Shown piece by piece: positions 26,974-34,713 of a stretch of 34,713 nt of DNA. Source of the DNA: an uncultured bacterium (lineage in GTDB: Bacteria > Patescibacteriota > Minisyncoccia > Moranbacterales > UBA2206); contig CAIMLT010000097.1 in the NCBI GenBank assembly GCA_903842445.1, positions 1-34,713 on the forward strand, in the 5' to 3' direction. The stretch's first letter is position 1, and each line of letters begins with the position of its first letter. The position numbers were made by a program, and so were the translations under genes. A model generated the notes under the pieces. The model did not search any database, was not told the DNA's origin, and saw only the letters and a program-made list of their open reading frames with translations.

Positions 26974-28968
26974 TTAAATTAATTTTCTAGTACCTTCTTT
27001 TTTAGGCATTCCAACTTCGGGCAGAGTAATCGTGAATGTCGTGCCTTTATTTTCAGCTGAATCGAAAAAAATTGTTCCGCTCAAATTTTCAACAATCGTT
27101 TTTATGATATATAATCCCAAGCCGGTTCCTTCTGCATCTTTTTCCTTGGCATTATCCGCTCGAAAAAATCTGGTAAAAATTTCGGCTTTTTGTTTTTCAG
27201 TGATGCCAATTCCTTGATCTGCCACTTTAATTATTATGTTGGGAGATTTTTTAATTACCTCCAGGAAAACTTTTCCGTCCCGCTTGGAATATTTAATGGC
27301 ATTGGCCAAAAGGTTTTGAAAAATCATTGCCAGTAATTGCGGATCTCCTTTAAAAATAATCGCTTTATCAGAAAACTTCTTTTCCAGCGAGATATTCTGA
27401 ATCAAACTGAGCGGCTTAATATCTTCCAAGATATCTTCGGCTAATTTAACCAAATCAACCTCTTTTTCATCAATGGAAAATGTGCCCATTTCCAAACGCG
27501 TTGTGTTAAGAAGCGCACGCACCAAATCAACCATTCTTTTCGTAGCATGACTGATTTTTTCCAAATATGTTTTTTGTTTTTCTGAAAAGCCTTCCCGATC
27601 TTCCGAGAGCGCCTCACTGTGCCAACTGATAATTGAAAGCGGGGTGCGCAATTGATGAGATGCCAGCGAAACGAACTCTGTCTTGGCTTTATCGATTTCA
27701 TTTTCTCTGGTAATATCTCGAAAAACTAAGATTGCTCCCAATATCTCATCACTGCAAATCACAGGGGAAGCAGTGATAAAAACAGGGATTTTGCTTACCG
27801 CATGAACACAATAATATTTTCCAGATATTTTTCTTTTTTCAAAAAGTGCTTTCTGCAATGGTCGCTCACCCTTAAGTAGTTTCTTTCCAAATTCATCTTC
27901 CACATTATATATTTCATCCGTTCGCTTGCCCAGCATATTCTCGCTTAACTTACCAAGAATATTCTCCGCCTGCTTGTTTGCCATAATAACCTTCCCCTCT
28001 TTATCAATTGCTATCATGCCTTCGCCAACACTATCCAAAAAAGCTTCTTCTTTGGCTTTTTCTTCCAGTGCTCTTTTGGCAATTTCCGCCAATTCTTTCG
28101 TTTTATAGTCAACTCTTTTTTCCATTTGAGTGTAGAGAATTTCCAAATCAAGCGCCATCTGATTAAACGTTTTGGCAATCAAGCCAAATTCATCGTCCCT
28201 GTTTAGGTTTATTCTGGTTTTCAAATTACCGCCAAATTCACTGATTGATTTGGTTATTTTGGAAATCGGACGCAGAATATATTGGAGGTAAAAAAACAAA
28301 AAGAGGGGGAAAAGAATAAAAATAGTTCCCAAAATTTCAAGAAGTGCTTTTCTCATTTCCTTTTCATAACTGATAATTTCTTCTCCTGGAATATCTACAC
28401 CAACAATCGCAATAACCGCACCATTCTTATCAATAATCGGAGCATAGCCGGACAACCAGCAACCCCACTTATCGCAACTGATTTTTTTATCGGTCGTTAC
28501 TACATTATTAAAAACATTTGCCATTTCAGGAAAAGCGGAAATCTCATATTCCTCCTCAAAAAAAGCTCCTTGCTCATTTTCTTCTATGCTCCCATTGCCA
28601 TTCTTATCTTCCGCGTCAGAAGCACTGACAATAAATTTTAAAATATTTTTATAGACCGTTTTTTTCATAAGATAAACGTCGTCAATTCCTGGATTGGCAG
28701 TTTTAATTTTTTTGAGCGTTTGTCTAATCTCTCGATAGCTGTCGCCGGTTGTGTCAACTTCAGTTTGAACTGACGAAAGCTTTTCCGAATCAATCACTGC
28801 CGCAGTGGAAGATGCAATGGCGAGGAGTTTTGTCTCCGAAACTTGACGGATAAGCGACTGGCGAATATTGTAGGTCAAAATTCCAAGCGTAGTTAAAATA
28901 ATAATAACAAGAAGCTCCAAGGTAAGGATTAGTTTTGTCTTAAAGCTAATAATTTTTATTTTTTTCAT
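26974..28968 (-). CDS. Membrane sensor histidine kinase (extracytoplasmic sensor, HAMP, PAS, HisKA, HATPase)
   Basis: HAMP ILRPISKITKSISEFGG, PAS FLDSVGEGMIAIDKEGKVIMANKQAENILG, H-box ASHQLRTPLSIISWHSEAL, N-box NLLANAIKYS, G-box VADQGIGI and GTGLGLYIIKTIVE. Confidence 0.95.
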   Translation of the reverse strand: MKKIKIISFKTKLILTLELLVIIILTTLGILTYNIRQSLIRQVSETKLLAIASSTAAVIDSEKLSSVQTEVDTTGDSYREIRQTLKKIKTANPGIDDVYLMKKTVYKNILKFIVSASDAEDKNGNGSIEENEQGAFFEEEYEISAFPEMANVFNNVVTTDKKISCDKWGCWLSGYAPIIDKNGAVIAIVGVDIPGEEIISYEKEMRKALLEILGTIFILFPLFLFFYLQYILRPISKITKSISEFGGNLKTRINLNRDDEFGLIAKTFNQMALDLEILYTQMEKRVDYKTKELAEIAKRALEEKAKEEAFLDSVGEGMIAIDKEGKVIMANKQAENILGKLSENMLGKRTDEIYNVEDEFGKKLLKGERPLQKALFEKRKISGKYYCVHAVSKIPVFITASPVICSDEILGAILVFRDITRENEIDKAKTEFVSLASHQLRTPLSIISWHSEALSEDREGFSEKQKTYLEKISHATKRMVDLVRALLNTTRLEMGTFSIDEKEVDLVKLAEDILEDIKPLSLIQNISLEKKFSDKAIIFKGDPQLLAMIFQNLLANAIKYSKRDGKVFLEVIKKSPNIIIKVADQGIGITEKQKAEIFTRFFRADNAKEKDAEGTGLGLYIIKTIVENLSGTIFFDSAENKGTTFTITLPEVGMPKKEGTRKLI

Positions 28969-29068
28969 AAATCAATAGCCCATAAAAGAGCTGCCTATTT
29001 TAGAAATTATTCAATTCATTGTCCGAAGCAAAAGCAACATTTAACGAATCGAAAAAACTAAAAAACCA

Positions 29069-30007
29069 TCAGTTATTTCCCCCGCCGATAATGAGCACGT
29101 CCGCCTCCGGCATTGACTCGCCATCCGGAAAGCTTGTGGACACATCACCACCGAGAACTCCAGCAAGATTTGCGACAAGTTCCGCCTTATCACCAACCAA
29201 ATCAATTATTGTTGTTTTTTGATAATCCCCCTTAGCATTCGCCTTGATCACAATATCAAGATTAACATTAACTGAAGATAGCTGCTCAGCCAGCTTTGCC
29301 GAAACACCTTTATTTTTCGTACCGTTATAGATGGCGATGCGAACCTTTTTCTCTTCTTTCGGCTCTTGCACATCAGTTTCTGCTAAAACTTTCTCTGCAT
29401 TATTTCCAGTTGGAACATTTGCCACAGCAACCTGATTAAATGCTGTTTCTTTTTTGGCTTCTGGTTGGGCTTCAGCCACTTCGTCATCGCTATTTTCCAA
29501 AAAGAGAACGACGTCAATAACTTTTCCGCTAGAAGGACGATAGACAATGGCTTTTTTCGCCTCCGAATAAATCACCATTTGATCATCCTCTTGAGCATCG
29601 GAAAAAAAAGATTGATGACTGATTTTTTCCACATCATTCACCGCCGCCACAATCGGACTTTCTCCACTGGGCAATTCCATTGATTTACTAATAACATCTA
29701 CAATCGCTTGATCTTTGTTTTTTTCTGACAAAAGTGGAATTTTTAATGCTTCTTTATATTTATTGCTATAATAATGCGTGAAATAACCAAGGAATAGGCT
29801 GACCATAACCAAGGATGGAATGACTAACAAGGTTACCCAATTTCTCTTTTTAGCTGTTACCACGACGGTCTTTATTTTTTTTTCCGCACCAAACTTTGCT
29901 TTTTTAGATTCTTTTTTTGGTATTTTTCTTTTTCTAGAAAAAAGTTTCATGATACTTTTTTCCCTAGACAAAATTTCGTCTGCTTCGACTTCGATTTCCA
30001 TAGCCAT
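29069..30007 (-). CDS. Membrane protein with C-terminal LytR_C-like domain (paralog 1)
   Basis: TM NWVTLLVIPSLVMVSLFLGYF; C-terminal VRIAIYNGTKNKGVSAKLAEQLSS...TIIDLVGDKAELVANLAGVLGG. Confidence 0.75.
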   Translation of the reverse strand: MAMEIEVEADEILSREKSIMKLFSRKRKIPKKESKKAKFGAEKKIKTVVVTAKKRNWVTLLVIPSLVMVSLFLGYFTHYYSNKYKEALKIPLLSEKNKDQAIVDVISKSMELPSGESPIVAAVNDVEKISHQSFFSDAQEDDQMVIYSEAKKAIVYRPSSGKVIDVVLFLENSDDEVAEAQPEAKKETAFNQVAVANVPTGNNAEKVLAETDVQEPKEEKKVRIAIYNGTKNKGVSAKLAEQLSSVNVNLDIVIKANAKGDYQKTTIIDLVGDKAELVANLAGVLGGDVSTSFPDGESMPEADVLIIGGGNN

Positions 30008-30022
30008 TACATATTAAGCTTT

Positions 30023-30901
30023 TTATTTTTCTCCGCCAATCACCAAAATATCCCCCGCCGGTTTTATCTCCCCTTCTGGCAGGACTCCGGCTTCTCCACC
30101 AATTGTCTCAATGATTTTCCGCACTAGTTCGGAATTATTCCCGAAAAGATCAATGATAATCGTTTCAGGATAATTTCCAACAGCGTTTCCGACTTTGACA
30201 ATTTCCACTTCTGGCATTTCAGATAAAATCCTTGCCCCCAATTCAGCCGCTAAACCTTTAGCTTTTGTGCCATTATAAACGATAATCTTTTTTGACTGAA
30301 ATGATTCGTCCGCAGTGGCTGGTCTTATGTCAGTTTCAACTTTTTCTTGAACAGATTCATTTTCTGTGATTTTTTCAACTTGAGCTGATTGTGCGATAGT
30401 ATTTTGTTTTTCTGGTTCCGGTTCTGCTACTTCATTTTCCGACTTTGCGCTTAGCGAGGTTACCTCAATAACTTTATTTGTCTCCGGACGATATAATACA
30501 GCTTTCTTTTTTTTGGAATAAATAAGCACCTTGTCACCATTTTGTGCGCTAGAAAAAAAGATTTGCCCTTTTAATTTTTCCGTATCCTTTACCTCGGCAA
30601 TCGTTGGATCTTCGTCAGTCGGCAAATCAACAAATTTCCCGATTTTTTCCGTCAATGCTTTTGTTTCCGATTGAGCGCCAACCGAACTGTTCTTTAAAAC
30701 TTTTTTATATTGAAAATAGAAATAACCACCAAAACCAATCGCTCCGATAAAAAATACAAAAAGCATCAATCCAAAAATCAGCTTAACGCTAAATTTTTTT
30801 TTTGGTTCTTCCGTTTTTTTCTCAATCTTTTTTTCCATCAATTGTTCTGTCTTTCTCTCCTCTACTTTTATTTTTTTTGATCTTGGCATATTTTTAAACA
30901 A
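30023..30901 (-). CDS. Membrane protein with C-terminal LytR_C-like domain (paralog 2)
   Basis: TM LIFGLMLFVFFIGAIGFGGYFYF; C-terminal IIVYNGTKAKGLAAELGARILSE...TIIIDLFGNNSELVRKIIETIGG; same layout as 29069-30007. Confidence 0.75.
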   Translation of the reverse strand: MFKNMPRSKKIKVEERKTEQLMEKKIEKKTEEPKKKFSVKLIFGLMLFVFFIGAIGFGGYFYFQYKKVLKNSSVGAQSETKALTEKIGKFVDLPTDEDPTIAEVKDTEKLKGQIFFSSAQNGDKVLIYSKKKKAVLYRPETNKVIEVTSLSAKSENEVAEPEPEKQNTIAQSAQVEKITENESVQEKVETDIRPATADESFQSKKIIVYNGTKAKGLAAELGARILSEMPEVEIVKVGNAVGNYPETIIIDLFGNNSELVRKIIETIGGEAGVLPEGEIKPAGDILVIGGEK

Positions 30902-30950
30902 ACTCTATCTCAAATTTATTTGACAAACATAAAAACAGATAAAGAAAAAA

Positions 30951-31889
30951 TTAATACTCCGAGATGTATTTATAGACCTTCCTGGAAATCTCATGCATAT
31001 TTTTTTCCGCCTCAATCTGATTTTTATCCTTCACCATTACAGTCAAAATATACGGTCGATTATTGGCATAAACAATGCCGGAATCAGCATAGCTATTAAC
31101 ATCATAGAGCACCCCGATTTTATGACTAAATCTTACTTCCGGAGAAATTACGCTGGCCAAATATTGACTTGCTGAAGATTTGGCCATTATTTCAATTATT
31201 TTTTCTGAATTTTCTGGATTCAAATAAGTTGAATAAAACAAAGACCGCCAAAAAATCGAATACTTTTTGGCGCTGATTTGTTCATTATTTTTATAATCAT
31301 ATTCAATACCTAAGTGATTGAGGATATCATCAAGATCGATTGTTTGCAATTTTTCAGAAAGCATATTGCGCGCCGTATTGTCAGAATTGATCAGCATTTC
31401 ATTCAACAATTCTTCTACGGTAATTTTTTTTCCGGTCGGATTTTTATATACATCGCCAAATTCAGAATTTTTGTTAGTTTCTTTCAATGTAAGCTCATCG
31501 CTAAGTTGCAAATTACCATCTTCAATTTTTTTCATCACAGCAAATGCAATTGGAATTTTCATGAGACTCGCCGGCCAAATTTTCTGATCTTTATTTACTG
31601 AGATATTGGCACCGGTCGGCAAAAATTCAAAATAAATTGAAATATTTTGATCTTTTCCGATTTCGTTTAATTGATCTCGCAAAGACTGAATATTGACAAT
31701 TAAATCTTTTTGATCATAGAAACTTCTTTCCGGACTTAGAAGTTGATAGTCCCTTCTAAATTTAGCCCGCACTTCCTCACTACTATCCAAAAAAAGGTTA
31801 AAAAGCGTTAAGCTATTAGTTAAAAGCAAAAAAAGGACTACAACAATCCAGGTCTTTTTATTCAGTTCAAGAATATTTTTTTTCTGCAT
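30951..31889 (-). CDS. Class A beta-lactamase-like / D,D-peptidase-like serine hydrolase, N-terminal membrane anchor
   Basis: SxxK motif PASLMKIPIAF, SDN motif INSDNTARNML, KxG motif SHKIGVLYD. Start at the second Met (31889) because the track start (31931) falls in the -35 box. Confidence 0.8.
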   Translation of the reverse strand: MQKKNILELNKKTWIVVVLFLLLTNSLTLFNLFLDSSEEVRAKFRRDYQLLSPERSFYDQKDLIVNIQSLRDQLNEIGKDQNISIYFEFLPTGANISVNKDQKIWPASLMKIPIAFAVMKKIEDGNLQLSDELTLKETNKNSEFGDVYKNPTGKKITVEELLNEMLINSDNTARNMLSEKLQTIDLDDILNHLGIEYDYKNNEQISAKKYSIFWRSLFYSTYLNPENSEKIIEIMAKSSASQYLASVISPEVRFSHKIGVLYDVNSYADSGIVYANNRPYILTVMVKDKNQIEAEKNMHEISRKVYKYISEY

Positions 31890-31902
31890 AGCGCGTATTT
31901 TT

Positions 31903-31931
31903 ACTATACCAAAAAAATGATTAAAACTCAA
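31903..31931 (-). promoter_or_regulatory. Promoter for the serine hydrolase gene
   Basis: Minus strand TTGAGT-17 nt-TATAGT, 13 nt before ATG at 31889. Confidence 0.55.
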
Positions 31932-31952
31932 GAGAAAAAAATCAAATCAAAA

Positions 31953-31983
31953 ACAGGCGTCTGCGCCGCTAGCAGAAACCTGT
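31953..31983 (-). terminator. Intrinsic terminator downstream of the S74 fibre gene
   Basis: acagg-cgt-ctgc gccgcta gcag-aaa-cctgt hairpin followed on the minus strand by TTTTTGATTTGATTTTTTTC. Confidence 0.7.
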
Positions 31984-32030
31984 TCTTTTCAAATTATTTA
32001 TTTAACAATACTGACAATTTTTTAATTTGC

Positions 32031-34712
32031 TCAATCATTCGCTGAGACAATTTCAGCATCATTTTTTGCTTCTGTGCTAACAACGGGCACCTCAAGATTG
32101 GATGAAGCCTCATTTTCAGATGGAACAATGGTTTGTTGTACCGAAACTGTTTCAATCAATAATGGGGTCTCTTCGGTTTCTGCTTTTGGCGTAACTAGTT
32201 CGCTAGATGCTTCAGTTTTCACTTCAATCACACGTTCATTATCCACTTTCGCCTGAGTTGTTTTGGCATCTTTTACACTAATTGCTTGCCAAGCAAAAGG
32301 AATTTCCCAATCATTAAGGCTACTGATTTTTATTTCAAAACCTTTAGTTGAAACATTCGTGATGAGATACTTCACGTCTGAGGCTAAAATCAGATCTTCA
32401 GTTGCACTGCGCAATTCTTCGTCTTTGATATTTTGAACTGAAAGATTGGCATTAATAATTGGCACATCAGCATATTCTTTTTCGAAGATCACCTCAACTT
32501 TTTTTTCTCCCTTATTAATGATCGCGTAACCAGCCGAATCTTGATTAAATTGAACTTGTCCGGCAAATTCAACGTTATTTCTGAAAATAACCTTATCCAC
32601 AAAGTCTGCTAACACTCTAAAAATTGTTGGCCCCTGAAATTCAGCCGAGCCATTTACGATCAATCCGCCATCCACGTTCAAGCTTTTGACTATATCCGCT
32701 GATTTTGTCAAATCAGCTACTGCAATTTGCAAATTAGCGATTTGTTGCCCAAAACTTTCAACCTCCACTGAATTGCTTGACACATCATTTTGTGCGCTTG
32801 CAACCTCAGCTTGAATAATTCGCAAACCTTCGATGTTTTCCGCTTTGATGTTTTTGGCAATCAAGGTATCCGTTATAATCAAAGAACTATTTGCTTCATT
32901 GGTTGTGTCAATATTTCTCGCTAAAATGTCGCTGGCCGCGTCTAACTTTTCATTAACCAATATTTGCAAATTTTCAATATCCGTCGTATTTTGATCGACT
33001 ATTTGCCTGATGTCGTCAATTTTAATTTCTTGAACCTTAATCGCTTCAATCAAAAGTCCAACCGTTTCGCCATAATTAATTCCGTAATAGCCATCCGAAT
33101 TTTGGAAAACCAATTCCGGAACAATATCTTTCACCTCTTGAGCAATCATACCCATCATTCTTTTTGGACTATTTGGATCTTTCCAGTTGTAGGTTACACC
33201 ACGCAACGCCAGCACTTTTTCAAGAGGACTTTCAATTGTAATAATGTCTTTTTTAAAACGAATGTCAGATGTCGCCGTTGTAAGTGTTCCATCAGCCATG
33301 CGATTAACAGCTCCAGTATAGGCGCCAGAGCCAATTGCAGAAAAACGCGCATTACCAACCACATCCAACGCTAAGGCTGGTGCAGTTGTTCCAATGCCAA
33401 TATTGCCAGCAAAAGATGAAACGCCGGTTGTTGTTGAATAAATTCCAAAATCCCAGCCAGTTCCAACAAAAAGCGCTCTTTCCGATCCGGTCCCGGCAGT
33501 TAAATTATCAATTTTAATGCCATTTTCAATAACACCCGAAGCTGCGGTGCTACCAACTAGCCGAAGAGCATTCCATGTTCCACCAGTAGCTCCTCCAGCT
33601 GTAATGTCTGATCTGATTGATGAAGATTCAATGGCCGCGGCACCTCCAATATAATTTACCTGCAATGCACTCGTTCCAGCAGTTATCACTCCATATCCAG
33701 CATTGCTAATTGTCATCATATCAGCGGTTGGAGCGGCAGTCGCAGCCACTTGAAATTGTCCAACTGGAGTAGTTGTTCCGATACCGATGCTTCCAGCAAA
33801 ATAGGACTTGTTGACATCCGCTGAATATACCGCCCAAGTTCCCGTCGCCGTTGGCACCGCTCCAATCACCAAAGCAGAATTATGCGTCGCACCGCTTGGG
33901 GAAAGAATATTCAAACCATAGTTAGCAGCTCCGGTTGAACTCATTGTTCCAATTTTAATACCGTAATTGTTTGACAGCGCTGCTGATCCTGTTGTGCCTC
34001 CCAGGTTTATGCCATAGTTTGATGCGCTCGCAACAGAAGTGATAATTCCGGTATTAATTTGATAATTTCCGGTGGTTCCTCCTGTTAATGTTCCAATGTT
34101 TATGCCATAAGCATTAGCAGAAACTCCACCAATTGCTCCAATCGAAACGCCGGTATTCGTAGAGGCACCCGTTGATCCGGAAAAAGGACCAATTGCCACA
34201 CCCGTGTTAACCGCTACAGCTGTTCCGGTAAAGCTAGTTATGTTAACACCGGTATTGGCAGCTCCATCAGTCATTGCGGCCACACTCAATCCGATATTAG
34301 CAGCGGTTCCAGTAGTCGCTTTGAATAGTCCGGCAATATTGGTTGAAAGTGTTCCGGCATGCGTATTGGCTACTTGCAACCCATAGGTTGTTTGGGTAGT
34401 TGTTGCATTAGTTCCGGTCGTCGCAACATTTAAAACTGTTTGGGTATTAGATCCAGCTGCACTTGAGTTTGATGTAAGATAAACAAAGTTTCCTGTTGTC
34501 ATTGAGTTTGTTGTAGCCAAAATTCCATTACCCGTTGTGATAACATTATCCACGATATGCAAACGAGTGGCAGTTGGCGCATTCGTGCCAATGCCCAAAG
34601 ATCCTCCACTCGCTCCACCCAAGAGAGTCATCAGATCAACATAAGCTCCTCCAGCCACACTACTTTGAAAATCTAATCCACCAGTGAGCGATGCTGTTTG
34701 AATTGGTCTCAC
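32031..34712 (-). CDS. Tail-fibre/adhesin-like protein with Peptidase_S74 chaperone domain (N-terminus off window)
   Basis: Repeated GIGTxxP... and NTGVxIGxxxG / YGINxGxxxG motifs, then SDIRFKKDIITIESPLEKVLALRGVTYNWKDPNSPKRMMGMIAQEVKDIVPELV...YGINYGETVGLLIEAIKVQ (S74 domain), then a long C-terminal extension. Confidence 0.85.
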   Translation of the reverse strand: MRPIQTASLTGGLDFQSSVAGGAYVDLMTLLGGASGGSLGIGTNAPTATRLHIVDNVITTGNGILATTNSMTTGNFVYLTSNSSAAGSNTQTVLNVATTGTNATTTQTTYGLQVANTHAGTLSTNIAGLFKATTGTAANIGLSVAAMTDGAANTGVNITSFTGTAVAVNTGVAIGPFSGSTGASTNTGVSIGAIGGVSANAYGINIGTLTGGTTGNYQINTGIITSVASASNYGINLGGTTGSAALSNNYGIKIGTMSSTGAANYGLNILSPSGATHNSALVIGAVPTATGTWAVYSADVNKSYFAGSIGIGTTTPVGQFQVAATAAPTADMMTISNAGYGVITAGTSALQVNYIGGAAAIESSSIRSDITAGGATGGTWNALRLVGSTAASGVIENGIKIDNLTAGTGSERALFVGTGWDFGIYSTTTGVSSFAGNIGIGTTAPALALDVVGNARFSAIGSGAYTGAVNRMADGTLTTATSDIRFKKDIITIESPLEKVLALRGVTYNWKDPNSPKRMMGMIAQEVKDIVPELVFQNSDGYYGINYGETVGLLIEAIKVQEIKIDDIRQIVDQNTTDIENLQILVNEKLDAASDILARNIDTTNEANSSLIITDTLIAKNIKAENIEGLRIIQAEVASAQNDVSSNSVEVESFGQQIANLQIAVADLTKSADIVKSLNVDGGLIVNGSAEFQGPTIFRVLADFVDKVIFRNNVEFAGQVQFNQDSAGYAIINKGEKKVEVIFEKEYADVPIINANLSVQNIKDEELRSATEDLILASDVKYLITNVSTKGFEIKISSLNDWEIPFAWQAISVKDAKTTQAKVDNERVIEVKTEASSELVTPKAETEETPLLIETVSVQQTIVPSENEASSNLEVPVVSTEAKNDAEIVSAND

Positions 34713-34713
34713 A

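Noticed and set aside
32031-34712. Prophage interpretation for the tail-fibre-like gene
   Set aside because: No other phage structural, lysis, integrase or packaging genes in the window; S74 domains also occur in non-phage surface proteins. The region to the right is not visible.

Overview
AT-rich bacterial window, read as Candidate Phyla Radiation (Patescibacteria/Parcubacteria-like) from gene content and style; taxonomy is inference. Almost every real gene is on the minus strand; the only convincing plus-strand CDS is the DUF212/PAP2-like gene at 14657-15109. In transcription order (right to left): partial S74 tail-fibre-like surface protein; class A beta-lactamase-like serine hydrolase; two tandem LytR_C-domain proteins; sensor histidine kinase and response regulator; terminator; a 2588-aa kelch/FN3-like surface protein overlapping a MacB/LolD-type ABC ATPase and its permease; a MurE-like ligase; divergent DUF212; LemA-HtpX; a decayed patch with a RAYT transposase fragment and a possible TrmB-like fragment; a DUF4258-like protein; pyruvate kinase; a LAGLIDADG endonuclease whose stop codon lies inside tRNA-Ser(GGA); an orphan trpB; a small secreted Cys-tailed protein, ECF sigma factor and CxxC-tailed membrane protein; tRNA-Ser(CGA); a polyferredoxin; a lipoprotein; a sugar nucleotidyltransferase; and DnaG (runs off the left edge). 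Most interesting signals: (1) a candidate trp-type attenuator with a leaderless Trp-containing leader peptide between tRNA-Ser and trpB; (2) the endonuclease/tRNA overlap; (3) small palindromic or simple repeats inserted in frame into essential genes (murE, dnaG, pyk), with a RAYT remnant in the same window; (4) an ECF-sigma cassette with matching Cys tails.
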